Shown here one piece after another: positions 43,181 to 54,153 of a stretch of DNA of 64,000 bases (position 1 is the first letter of the stretch; every line of letters begins with the position of its first letter). Below the pieces are notes generated by a model. That model was not told the DNA's origin and did not search any database. It was given only the letters and a program-made list of their open reading frames with translations. Location: positions 48,752,066 through 48,816,065 of the forward strand of contig CAMGYJ010000006.1 of assembly GCA_946122785.1 (NCBI GenBank). The letters are read 5' to 3'. This DNA is from Linum tenue. Lineage: Eukaryota; Streptophyta; Magnoliopsida; Malpighiales; Linaceae. Made by a program: the position numbers and the translations under genes.

Positions 43181-44797
43181 TCAAAGATTAGAACATTTAG
43201 GTACCCAGTAGCTTTTGGGTACTGATTTTTTATTAAATTTTTGTTTCTTAAAACAATAGTATTCCAAATGACCTGTTTTCTTACAGAAATGACACTTGTA
43301 AATTACAGGGTGTTTCTTAGGCATTTTGTTAACAGTGAGCATCTGATGACGAGCATTAAAAAATGCAGGTTTTTGAATGTTTGATTGAGAAGCAAGTTTT
43401 GATTTTAAGAGTTCATTCTCATCAGTAAGTGTCATAATTCTGTTATTGAGTGAGGTATGCAACTCATTTTGACAGGTAATCGAGTAGTTTAGTTTATCTA
43501 TTTCCTTGTTTTTTAGTTGCAGTTCAGACATTATTAGGCAATACTTACTTTTTAAGAGGCTGCATTCTTTTTGTAGATTTGATAAGGCATGCAGAAATTC
43601 TGAGTTAGTTCTAGGTTCATCATTTAAATCAGAATCAGAGTCAGAAATTACCTGATGACCAAAGCTGGTTTCCTCACGATCTGAACTGGAATGATTTGAT
43701 GTGAATGCCATATATGCTAGATTACCATTTGAATTTGAGTCATCTGAGCTCGGATCACTCCAAGAGGCTGCAAGGGCTTTTTCTCTAGATTTGAAGGGAC
43801 ACTTTGATCTGATGTTTCCTGTTTTTCCACATTTATAACAAATTGTTGACTCTTGACAGGTTTTTCTTCTTTGTTCTCTTGATTAAATTTTTTCAAGGAA
43901 GGATTGATTTTTAGATGTCCCAGAAGGTTTTTCATTAGGAACCTTGTTAGCAAAGTCTCTTTTATTAGCAAAGTTGCTTGAAGTTCCATAATTAGCCCTT
44001 TTTAATTTGTGATCTCTTTTAAATTTCATCATCTTGTGAAAACGTTTTCCAACAAGTGCTAATTCATTTTCAAAATCATCATCTAATTCATCCTTAGAGT
44101 CAAAATAGTAATCTTGAGCTTTAGATTTGAAAGCAATGTTTTTGCGTCTTCTATTATCATCCTTGTTCATCTGATTAATGACTTCTTCATGACTTAAAAG
44201 AGACCCAATAAGTTTTTCCACAGAAAGAGTTGTTAAATCACGAGCCTCTTCAATTGCAGTTCGTTTAGGCATCCATTCACGAGGTAAGGATCTGAGTATC
44301 TTTCTAACAAGTTCTTTACTTGAAAACTGTCTTCCTAATCCTTTCAATCTATTGATAAGATCATTAAAGCGTTTATACATTTCAGAGATAGGTTCACCAG
44401 AAAACATTTCAAACCCTTCATATTCATTTAGTAGAACATCAATTCGAGTTTCCCTTACCTCAGACGTACCTTCATGAGTGGTTTGGAGGGCTTCCCAAAT
44501 TTCTTTTGCTGATTCGCATCTGGCAACTTGACTTCGTTCGTCTGGACTGAGAGCAGAGAAGAGGATGTGCATGGCCCTTGAGTCGAGCTGTGATGAGGTC
44601 TTTTGATCGTCATTCCAGCTTCCTTCATCATCTTCATCCATTTCTATTGGCCCTTCTCGAACTATCTTCCAGAGATCGCTGTCGACTCCCCGGAGATACA
44701 GTCGCATCCTTTTCTTCCAGACCGTGAAATCTGACCCATCGAACCAGGGAGGACTTGTATTCCCTGAGTACCCAGCAGAGGAAGAAGAACCAGCCAT
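43181..44797 (-). pseudogene. copia gag with two CCHC knuckles
   Basis: Forms the nucleocapsid/particle. The start MAGSSSSAGYSG at 44797 is preferred over the ATG at 44848, which overlaps the primer site. The capsid (DUF4219/UBN2-type) reads PPWFDGSDFTVWKKRMRLYL, ARCESAKEIWEAL and LRSLPREWMPKRTAIEEARD. The first knuckle CYKCGKTGNIRSKC is at about 43830; a coiled-coil-like stretch follows (LQKECSLLKSKYCLIMSELQ), then a second knuckle CHFCKKTGHLEYYC at about 43275. An in-frame TAA at 43883 and a TGA at 43181 break what is otherwise one frame into protease. Two knuckles are typical of Sirevirus gag. Confidence 0.8.
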
Positions 44798-44830
44798 TGA
44801 GACCTTGAGGACGTTAATCCAGTTACAAGG

Positions 44831-44847
44831 AACCGGCTCTGATACCA
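44831..44847 (-). other. primer binding site, tRNA-iMet
   Basis: Minus strand reads TGGTATCAGAGCCGGTT two bases after the LTR end, the standard copia primer site complementary to initiator tRNA-Met. Confidence 0.9.
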
Positions 44848-44849
44848 AT

Positions 44850-45537
44850 TGTGATTTTAGGCTGGGTGAAAATGCTATTTTGTGTTTAGGTTTTGGAGAA
44901 GAATGCGAGGAATGAACTGAATATTACGGAGATATATTAAGAAACTGAAGTCATTCTGCAGCCATTATGTCTGCGATTTGGAAACTACAACCGAAGAACA
45001 AACAACAAAGAAAGGAACCCGACCAGAAAGATGGTCGGTGAAAGAAGAGCCTAACAATCTTCCCACTTCCTATCTACCCAGAATCACTCTCTATAGATAA
45101 GGAGACTGAAGATTGATCAAAGACCCGAACCCTTGACAACCCAATAGATATGCTATTCAAGCTGCAACCGTTGCTTTACTCTTGATGTGAGGAGGTCTTT
45201 AAATAGGCATCGAGAATCAGGACCGTTGTGGATGAACGTTGAGGTAGCCATGCTTTTGACAAGCACAAGAACGTAGGAGAGCTTGGTGCTTGGAGAAAGT
45301 GGCTCTGTGTCTTTTGAGTGTTTGAGGAGGAAGATGGAATCTGGAGGATAAGGCTGACCACGAAACCACGAAGCTCCAGGCAGTCTGATAGATTGCTTCG
45401 TTATCCTCTGCCGACGCCGTATTGAGCTTGTCTTAAGCGCGTCATTTTGGTTGGAAGAGGAATCTCCAGCGGCGTCGTTCAGTGCACTCTACGGCGGCGT
45501 CGTTTTGGTTGGTGGAGCTGAGTCCTTTAGTTTCACA
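44850..45537 (-). repeat. 5' LTR of the Sirevirus-like element
   Basis: 688 bp, plus-strand ends TGTGATTTT and AGTTTCACA (TG...CA on either strand). Contains both copies of the GCGTCRTTTTGGTTGG word that flank the deletion in the other LTR. An AAATAGGCATC region near 45200 may be the minus-strand TATA area. Confidence 0.9.
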
Positions 45538-45927
45538 CAAGCTATTTCCGTAATCGAACCATAATTATTAACTCCAAAACACGGAAAGCTCCTTACAGAA
45601 AGGAATAACTAGTTAAAACAATAATGTGAATTATTGACCCTCATACACTAAAGTTAACAGGGAAACATAAGTTTTCGATAAATCATGTTCCTCCACGAGG
45701 AAGTATGCAATTAAGGCCCCTGATTTCATTCAAATTTCTCTAACCGAAACAGTCGGAGAAAAGACTTGAAATGAATCAACTGGAATCGGAATCGGGAAGA
45801 TAACAATTAATTCATCCATCTCATGCCTAATTTGTTATTGATTAACCACTTTCTTGAATCTTGACGGGCTATACTAATAATTAATTAATCTTTCCGGGAA
45901 AGTCCCTCTTTCCCATCCTCGATTCCA

Positions 45928-46637
45928 TAATCAGAATAGGGCTGGGAAACGGTGTGTGGTCCAGACCAGACCATATATACGGTCTACGGTCCAGACCGAG
46001 AGGCTAAAGTATAGACCACAGACTATACGGTCTGGTCCAGACCACGCCTGTGCGGTCTGGTTCGGTCTGGTCTGGTCTAGATAGACCACACTCAACGAAA
46101 AATGAATAATTTGTTTAGTCAACCACACAAAACAATTGAACCAATAACCAAGAAAAATAATTGTTATTTGCCTTAAAACATTAATCCTAACATGCATAAA
46201 TAATTTTGATACTCTAAATCTTAGTACATAACATAGATACAAAGTAAAAGCATCCCAGCTTGCACCATAATGTCATAAACATTAACATAATGTCATATGG
46301 AGACACGATTATCTCTGCTCTGTGGTTAAATGTGGTTGTGAATGAAGGAGGGAAGAGATTCACAAAATTAAGGTTGAGACTTGGGTGTCGTTGTGGGAGT
46401 TTGGAGAGTGGTCGAATGGGTTGTTAACACGTATTGACAAGTCAGTTGGGTCTACGGTTTGGTCCGGTAAACCGCGGTCTAGACCAGACCAGACCAAGAG
46501 ATCAAATCATAAAATAATACAGACCATGGACCAGACCAGACCATACTTCACGGTCTACGGTCCGCACCAAACTGTGCGATACGGTTTGGACCACGGTTTT
46601 TCTAACGGTTTTTCAGAAGGTTATTTCCGAAACTAAC
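45928..46637. repeat. GGTCTGG/CCAGACC-rich inverted-repeat element
   Basis: Clusters of CCAGACC and GGTCTGG words at 45955-46085 and 46445-46590 face each other, with ACGGTCTACGGTCC shared by both. The left border reads GGGCTGGGAAACGG. Probably a hAT-type MITE; ends not settled. ORFs at 45931-46242 and 46385-46636 follow the repeats and are not genes. Confidence 0.5.
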
Positions 46638-46842
46638 AATACAGAATGTTAATTCGGTAACCAAAAACTCCAAATGATTAATTAATTATTAAACAACCCA
46701 TATAACCAAAACGTGGCTAATTTCGATAACTCATCACTTGCGTAACTGAACGCAAAGCCAAAGTAAAGATTAATGAATTGATATTTAATCTTTCCCTCTT
46801 GCGTAACAAAACTTCCCTTCCCGTAATAAACTTCTCTTACCG

Positions 46843-47045
46843 AGGAGTTACGGTGCAAATTGTATAAGAGTTAGCACCGTCCTAACCAAGGAAAAAACTA
46901 CTACTAGTTTGAATTAGTAGTGATTTAGCTTAGATGTTGTATTGATTTTATAATAATCCGTAGTGATTTCGTTGTTTTTAGTAGCGTTTTTTGCTAGTTA
47001 TCACGGTGCTAACCCCTATAAAGGTTAGCACCTAATCCCATCCCC
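46843..47045. mobile_element. non-coding repeat, copy 2 (GGTGCTAA stem-loop family)
   Basis: Second copy of 21001-21180, with the same AGGAGTTACGGTGC start and CCTAATCCCATCCC end and a 20-25 bp insertion near 46895. Same orientation as copy 1. Confidence 0.7.
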
Positions 47046-47202
47046 TCTTACCATAACCGATAGAAACAATAGCCCTATGGAGACAAAATTTATTATAATA
47101 ACAATCATTCATAATTATTATAATAAAAATTATTCCCCTTTAATTGCTTCCGTTAATGGCACTAGAGAGTTTAATTCAACTTTCTCTTTAAAGTAACAAT
47201 TA

Positions 47203-47487
47203 GAGTTAAATGCATATGTGGCCCCTAAACTATAAGGTGTTTTCTATTGAAGTCCCTGAACAATTTTTTCCTATGGTAGCCCCTGATTCATCAAAATTTT
47301 CCTAACGAAATCCCTACTGTTACCAGGCCGTTAAAGTTCCGTTAAATTGGGTCATTAGCTGCTGATTTGGCGCTAACTAAGCACCCAGTCAGCATAAAAA
47401 TCCCCTAAGTGACCATTTTACCCCCAAATTAATTTAACACACGTCTATTACAAAAAAAAAAAAAAATACCCATAACTCCCATGAACG
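47203..47487 (+). repeat. MULE-2 left TIR (285 bp)
   Basis: Pairs with 50938-51222; about 97% identical by eye, with six or seven substitutions, one small indel and an A-tract length change. Ends with ACTCCCATGAACG. Confidence 0.95.
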
Positions 47488-47735
47488 TTCCATCTTCTGG
47501 TTTCGCTATCATACATATCAAACCCTATTTCTTTTATTTCCATAGAGGGTTGCAGCCGCCAAGCTCCAACGGTGGTGAGACAGCTTCAACAACGCCGGTG
47601 CAGCGAGTTCCATGACAACTTGACGATTTCGGACAACGACGTCCAGGTGCGAACACATAGAATTGCGGCTAGCAATAGTCGCCGATCGGGATCATTGACG
47701 GCGATCAGTGGAATTCATAGGCTTGTTCATTTGAG

Positions 47736-50651
47736 ATGGAAAAAGGGAACGAGAATATGGGAAAGGGAAAACATGGGATTGAGAATGGTAGAGATGAAGA
47801 GGCTACTGGGGGCTTTGAAGAAGTGAATGGAGAAGAAGGTAAGCTAGTTGCAGTTTCTTCAGTGTTTGCTTTTATATATTCAATAATTCTGGTTTTGTTT
47901 TACTCCTCTTTGTTGAATGCAGCTACTGAAAATTGTGAGGATAGAAGTGTCGAGAGAGATGAGTTTGCTGATTATAGCGAAGAAGAAGAGGAAAAAGAAG
48001 GTGAGTGAGTCGACTAAATCTAGCTATATAGTTTATGAATTGTTTACGTATATCACAATTGTTTATGTATCAATCAAAATTAAAGGAGACACAATTTATG
48101 TTGTGACGTAGATGATAACACAGTTTATGGCTTGTTCAACAACAACAAGAGGCCTTCCGAGGAAATTCCATTTGAAGCATTTGAGTTTGGAAGTGATGCT
48201 GAGGATGATGAAGTACAAGAATTGAGGGAGAAGGTACAGACTGTGAATGATAGATTGAAGAAAGGGATACCCATCCCATACGGTGATAGTCAATTCTACT
48301 TCTCAGATTCAGATTTAGATCCAGATTATGAAGAACATGAAAATGAGGGAAGCTCCGAGGGGTTCAATTCTGATGAAGTTGGGAGCTATGAGGACACTGA
48401 TCTAGAAGATGAAACTGCAGATCATGGTGTTCGGAAGAAATCAAGGTTTCCCCAATATTGTAAGGATACAGACAAACCGTTCTTTGAGCTTGGGATGGTG
48501 TTCACTAATATACGCGAGGTAAGAGCAGCAGCGAACAAGCATTCCATAACAGAATGCAAGGATCTGAAGTTTAAAAAGAATGAGGCTAAGCGATTCAGAG
48601 CAGTATGCAGGTTCAAAGGGTGTCAGTTTTTGTTCTTTGTCTCTTATGATAGGTCCATAAATCGACTACAACTGAAGACGCTAACTGAGCATACTTGTTC
48701 TCAACATTGGAGGAATAGTAGGGTTAGAGCTGAATTCATTGCAATGAAGTATAAGAGAACCATTAGGTGTAATCCCCGATGGAAGCTTAGGGAAATGCGG
48801 GCAACGATCAGGGAGGATATTGGCACGGATGTGTACCAATCTATTTGTGCAAGGGCAAAGAAACTAGTGCTTCAGAAGACTCAAGGGTGCTATGTAGATG
48901 AGTTTGGTCTTCTTTGGACATATGCCGAGGAGATGAGAAAAGCAGATCCTGGAACAACAGTTAAGATCAAGGTCGATCGTCTCAACCCCGAGAACAAGCC
49001 TCTTTTCCAACGCATGTATGTGGGTTTTGCTTCATTAAGGAGGGGTTTTTTACAAGGGTGTCGACAAATAATTGGCTTGGATGGTTGCTTCCTTAAAGGA
49101 TTATGCAAAGGGGAGTTATTGTCAGCAATTGGTCGTGATGCAAACGACCAAATGTACCCTATTGCATGGGCTGTAGTTGAGGTGGAATCAAAAGATTCTT
49201 GGTCTTGGTTTCTAGAACTGTTAGCTTCTGATCTGAGTTTGGGAGAAGGTAGTGGTTGGAGCATCAGTTCTGACCAACAAAAGGTTAGTAACCATTACAC
49301 TTAATTTAAGATTTCAGTAGTGCACGCTACTAAGGTGCCAATTGATGGCAGCTGTGAGCTCATGATCAGCTTACTCTAAATTGTATGTCAATTACAGCTT
49401 CGAGATTCTTCTAATTTGACCAATGAGCTTTGTATCTTATTGCAGGGATTGATTCCAGCAATAGCAAGTCTTCTACCAGCAGCAGAGCATCGTCTTTGTG
49501 CACGGCATATCTTTTGCAACTGGAGGAAGGTTCACAAAAATCTAGAATGGCATCCCTATTTTTGGGAATGTGCCAAGTCAACTACAGTTATGAAATTCAA
49601 CCATGCTTATAAGAAGTTAGAGTCTAGAAATAAGAAAGCGGCACAGGACATGGTTCGTGTGCCAAAAGAGCAGTGGTGTAAGGCATTCTTTTCAACCATG
49701 GTAAAATGTGACTCCGTCGACAACAATATATCAGAGACATTCAATGCTAGCATAGTTGAGGCGAGGCATAAACCACCGTACAGCTTGTTGGATGATATAC
49801 GCGTTCTCACCATGGAGCGGATTGCTAAAAAACAAGAGGCGGCTTCTAAATGGACTTCCCCATTTTGTCCGAAGATAATGAAGAAGCTCGAGATTAATGC
49901 GAAAGAAAGTAGGATATGTCGAATTGTGACTTGTGGGAATCATGAGTATGAGGTGAACCATGGTGACGAAAGATACAAACTGAGACTTGGAGCTGAGACG
50001 TGTTCATGCAGAGCTTGGGATTTGAGTGGGATCCCTTGTCCCCATGCTATCACGTGTCTTGTGTATGAGGGTAAAGATCCTGTGGATTACATTTCCAACT
50101 GGTACTCTGTGGCCAAGTACAACGCCACTTACTCGAACACCATGTCAGGGATGGATGGACCAAGACAGTGGGTGCCAGTTAATTTGGATCCGATTCAGCC
50201 ACCCCCATTCAGAGCAATGCCTGGCAGGCCAAAAAAGAAGAGAAGGCTTTCCGCTGATGAAATCTTGCAGAAAGACAAGAAAAACCCTCACAAGTTAAGC
50301 AGGGTGAATCGGATCATCTTTTGTTCAAAATGCAAACAATCTGGGCACAACTCACGTACTTGCCCAACAAAGAATGCTCCACCAGTGGTAAGTTTAAGTG
50401 AATTAAGTTCATTTGAATGGATGTACTGTGAGGATTTGTTTTAAGTACTACATGTCTTTGTTAAGTTACAGTTGAAGAGTTCGGCATAGGATAACAAGAA
50501 TAGCACCAATGTGTTTAGCATAGTGTTTAAGTGTTTTTTCACATACTTAATTCATTTTCAGGCTTGTGCAACTTCTGTTAGAGCATCGCAAGGACCTACT
50601 GGAAGAGGAAGAGGAAGAGGGAGAGGAAGCAGTAGGGGAAGGGGGAGATGA
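47736..50651 (+). CDS. MuDR-family (MULE) transposase, intact, MULE-2
   Basis: Five exons, 47736-47838, 47923-48000, 48112-49283, 49446-50387 and 50562-50651, all with GT/AG introns, joining to 2385 nt (794 residues). Order: acidic N-terminus; MuDR DNA-binding domain about 150-230 (FELGMVFTNIREVRAAANKH, CRFKGCQFLFF); catalytic core with Asp384 (IGLDGCFLKG), Asp448 (SSDQQKGLIPA), the C2H motif HRLCARHIF and Glu548 (NNISETFNA); SWIM finger Cys637-x-Cys639...Cys649-x-His651; CCHC knuckle near 744 (CSKCKQSGHNSRTC); and a C-terminal GRGRGRGRG tail. No stop or frameshift was found. The ATG at 47736 is the first in-frame one, 249 bp inside the TIR. Presence of TIRs and a target duplication argues against a domesticated host gene. 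Confidence 0.9.
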
Positions 50652-50937
50652 AGATGGTTACGTACTATTCTAGTGACTGAATATTATATAGTCTCATTGT
50701 CAGCTTTTTCTTCACATATTCCTTGTCCTCTTACGAATATGAATGTCTGGTAGTGGGATTTTATATTGAGCTACAATTCAACTTGCAAGAAACTCCAGGA
50801 AACAAGCATATATTAATGTGACCTATTTCCCATTTCAACTTCTTTGATAAATATATAATTTTTTATATTGTGATATACATTTGGCAGTGAGGTATTGCTT
50901 TATATCAATTGTGATAAAGGAAACATAAGTGGGGATC

Positions 50938-51222
50938 GTTCATGGGAGTTATGGGTAATTTTTTTTTTTTTGTAATAGACGTGAGTTAAATTAATTTGGG
51001 GGTAAAATGGTCACTTAGGGGATTTTTATGCTGACTGGGTGCTTAGTCAGCGCCAAATCAGCAGCTAATGACCCAATTTAACGGAACTTTAACGGCCTGG
51101 TAACAGTAGGGATTTCGTTAGGAAAATTTTAATAAATCAGGGGCTACCATAGGAAAAATAATAGTTCAGGGACTTCAGTAGAAAACACCTTATAGTTTAG
51201 GGGCCACATATGCATTTAACTC
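50938..51222 (-). repeat. MULE-2 right TIR (285 bp)
   Basis: Reverse complement partner of 47203-47487. The transposase stop codon at 50651 lies 286 bp before it. Confidence 0.95.
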
Positions 51223-51231
51223 TAACAATTA

Positions 51232-51773
51232 TAATATCACTTATCCCCTGAACGTATAACCGAAGACTGGAGTCCATAATCAATACAAATGGTGATTTCA
51301 AGCGATTAATTAGAAACAACCGGTGTAAAAGTTAACCACCAATTCTCTTGTGAACGGCACCAAAATTTAACTTAAGGTAGGGAATTAAAAAAAAAACTGA
51401 ACTGTTCCCCTACCTTTAACCGACCTGCGTTAGGAAAAGAAAACAACCGGGGAAAAAAAGGCCTCCGATCAGGACAACAGGAATAAAAAAGCACGATGTT
51501 GAGATTGAATTTTCCAGTGACATGAAATAATAATAACAATGAACAACCAATAGAATTCACCGAATATAGTGAGGATACAGTTAAATATATATAATCCTCC
51601 AAGACATTACTTCATTTAGGTTTCACTCGGATACAATCATGCATGGAACATAAGCATGAAGATAGTATCCAGAAAAGAAAGAAAAAAACGAAGAATGAAA
51701 CCATAACCATGCTTATAACATATTCGAATAAACCCCAATAATCTAACAAAAGATGAAGGGCTCTGATAGCACT
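51232..51773. other. non-coding tract of the LARD-like element
   Basis: AT-rich, continuous in character with 45538-47193. No ORF with recognisable content. It includes the minus-strand primer site at 51759-51772 (TGCTATCAGAGCCC), a one-base variant of the copia site. Confidence 0.45.
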
Positions 51774-52254
51774 TGTTAGAATTAAACTTTAGCCTATGTA
51801 ATTCCCGGAATACATCTTGTCAGATTATTAAAGGTTATAGGAATACCTGGATTCATTGTAGATCATCTCGATCTTGATGCGGAAACCGGTGGATGATCTT
51901 TGACCGGCCGATACTGGTAACAGCACGACCCAGGAGGTTTTGTCAGTCTTCCTCAACCAAGCCGCCTCAATTCCTTTACGGGAGAGCTCTCATCTTCCTG
52001 ATGGGGAGAAGATGAGATTGTTTGGTTTTGGTGTATTGGGGACCGCAAGCTCAAGCTCCTTATATACTAGTTCACCATGGGCTCCCATAAAACCCAAGGT
52101 GATCAAGTAATGGGTTTCCACCCATTGGACCCATATTGGGCTTGAGTAGTCATGACTCATGAGCCACATAAAATAGATCACTTAATTTAGATCACTTATA
52201 TAGTGTGTTTGTAAATTTATGGCCCACATAAGTTAGGAAATGAATTTCCTAACA
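51774..52254 (-). repeat. LTR, 481 bp, minus strand
   Basis: Plus-strand ends TGTTAGAATT and AATTTCCTAACA are inverted repeats with TG...CA. A copia-type primer site lies just inside at 51759-51772. A TATA-like TTATATACTAG at 52061-52071 (read on minus) fits an LTR promoter. Confidence 0.7.
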
Positions 52255-52734
52255 ATTAAATCATTAATTAGCCACATAAGAAAGACATACAGAAAAGAGA
52301 AAAATCAAAGATGAGCATTCGAGTTGTCTCTGTTATGAGACAATCCAAGTACCACATAGGTAATACAAGGAAAAGAAACCTTTTTATATTAATATCAACT
52401 TAGCTCAATTAGTACGTTGCTTTTCGGGGAAGAAACCCAGGAGTAAAACCGTACAGGCTTGACCTAAAGTGGACAATATTGTACTAATTGAACAGTCCGA
52501 TTTCGACAAATGGTATTAGCTAGAGTTTGAGGTCGGAGTATACCGAAAACTAAATCCGTGCAGGTTTGATTTTCTTAAATAAAAACCCAACGCTCTTCAT
52601 AGAAGAAGCTAAGCGACAATCTATCTCTAGATTTTTGGTGCATTTACGGAACATATTGAACACAATATAACCGAATTCCTGTCATGGTGAGAAGGTGTGG
52701 TGGCATTATTATTAATTAACTCTTTAAAACACCA
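52255..52734. other. intergenic, no gene seen
   Basis: AT-rich. No coding potential or repeat pattern noticed before the satellite begins. Confidence 0.5.
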
Positions 52735-54153
52735 AGTAATAAAATCATTATTTTATAGAGTCACATAATAAGTGGTGTTCTTTTTGTAATTAATCAAAGT
52801 TCGGAGGCATTTTTTGTCATTGACGTTCTAATTAATTTTCTTATGACAATTGAACCAATTTCAAACCAAATCAATGACTATTCGACCTAATTTGACCCGG
52901 TTAAAGCGAGTTGAATCCGGTGTTGACGAATTTTGTGTCGACAACGAGTTTGGTACGTTCAAGGGGTGCTTTAAAAAAACAAGTAACAAAATCACTATTT
53001 CATAGAGTCACATCACAAGTGGTGTTCTTTTTGTAATTAACCAAAACTTGGAGGCATTTTTGTGTAGCTAAGGTTGTAATTAATTTTCTTATGACAACTG
53101 AACCAATCTCAACCGAAATCAATGGGTATTCGACCTAATTGTCTTCGATTTTTGTGTCGACAATGAGTTTGGCACGTTCAAGGGGTGTTATTTTGTAATT
53201 AACAAAGCTTTGAGGTGTTTTTGTGTCATTAAGGTTCTAATTAATTTTCTTATTAACTCTTTAAAAGAACAAGTAACAAAATCATTATTTCATAGTCACA
53301 TCACAAGTTGTGTTCTTTTTGTAATTAACCAAACATTGGAGCCATTTTTGTGTCATTAAGCTTCTAATTAATTAACTATTTAAAAGAACAAATAACAAAA
53401 TAACTATTTCAGAGAGTCACATCACAAGGGGTGTTCTTTTTGTAAGTAAACAAAGCTTGGAGGCATTTTGTGTCATTAATGTTCTAATTAATTTTCTTAT
53501 GACGATTGAACCAATTTCAACCCAAGTCAATAAGTATTCGACCTAATTTGACCCGATTAAAGCAAATTGAATATGGTGTTGACGATGTGTGTGTCGACAA
53601 CGTGTTTTGCACGTTCAAGGGGTTGTTTTTTTGTAATTGACAAAGCTTTGAGGTGTTTTTGTACCATTAAGGTTCTAATTAATTTTCTTATGACAATTGA
53701 ATCAATTTGAATCCAAATCAATGGGTATTCGACCTAATTTGACCTGGTTGAAGCGAGTTGAATTCGTTGTTGACAAATTTTGTGTTGACAACGAGTTTTG
53801 CACGTTCAAGTGGTGTTTTTATTGTAATTAACAAAGCTTTGAGGTGTTTTTGTGCCATTAAAGTTCTAATTAATTTTCTTATTATATGGAAATTGAACCC
53901 AATTTCAACCCAAATCAATAGGTATTCAACCTAATTCGACCAAGTAAAAGCGAGTTGAATCCGGTATTGACGAATTTTGTGTCAACAACGAGTTTTGTAC
54001 GTTCAAGGGTGTTTTTTGTATTTAACCAAAGCTTGGAGGTGTTTTTGTGCGATCAAGGTTGTAATTAATTTTCTTATATGACAATTGAACCCAATCTCAA
54101 CCCAAATTAATGGTATCTACCTAATTCGACTGGTTAAAGTGAGTTGAACCCGG
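52735..54153. repeat. satellite array, monomer about 190 bp, left block
   Basis: Tandem units recognisable by GTTCTAATTAATTTTCTTAT anchors near 52826, 53074, 53237, 53363, 53482, 53672, 53863 and 54058. Regular units are 185-195 bp; some are 119-165 or about 248. Each holds TTGACGAATTTTGTGTCGAC, then a CACGTTCAAGGGGTG word and CAAAGCTTGGAGG. The array continues at 57457. Long minus-strand ORFs (53718-53918) come from the repeat. Confidence 0.9.

Larger units (their letters stand above)
38271..45537 (-). mobile_element. Sirevirus-like Ty1/copia retrotransposon, minus strand
   Basis: LTRs at 38271-38814 (left end lost in the gap) and 44850-45537 enclose, in minus-strand order: primer site, gag with two zinc knuckles, protease, integrase, RT and RNase H, then an extra ORF and the polypurine tract. 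The two LTRs differ by about five or six substitutions and one 58-bp indel, so insertion was recent. RT wording ([34 protein letters not shown]) and the long region after pol fit the Sirevirus lineage. Stops, frameshifts and an RT deletion make it non-autonomous. Confidence 0.85.
47203..51222 (+). mobile_element. MULE-2: complete, potentially autonomous Mutator-like element
   Basis: 4020 bp, bounded by 285-bp terminal inverted repeats starting GAGTTAAATGCATATGTGGC, and flanked by a perfect 9-bp target duplication TAACAATTA (47194-47202 and 51223-51231). It contains one gene, an uninterrupted MuDR-family transposase of five exons. All structural hallmarks of a mobile element are present. Confidence 0.95.
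45538..52254 (-). mobile_element. probable non-coding LTR element (LARD-like), nested host
   Basis: Outside the nested insertions (hAT-like region 45928-46637, MITE 46843-47045, MULE-2 47203-51222) the sequence is a continuous non-coding tract. It ends at a copia-type primer site (51759-51772, minus) and a 481-bp LTR (51774-52254). The Sirevirus-like element probably truncated or inserted into the other side. The second LTR is not visible in the window. Confidence 0.4.

Noticed and set aside
47736..50651. Domesticated MULE-derived host gene (FAR1/MUSTANG type)
   Set aside because: Intact 285-bp TIRs and a perfect 9-bp target duplication surround the gene, which argues for a mobile element rather than an exapted gene.
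51774..52254. LTR of the same family as the Sirevirus-like element
   Set aside because: Different terminal sequence (TGTTAG versus TGTGAT), different length (481 versus 688 bp) and a different primer-site variant, so a separate element.
53718..53918. Satellite-derived minus-strand ORF (also 57402-57764)
   Set aside because: Open only because the satellite monomer lacks stops in that frame; the peptide repeats with the monomer and has no known motif.
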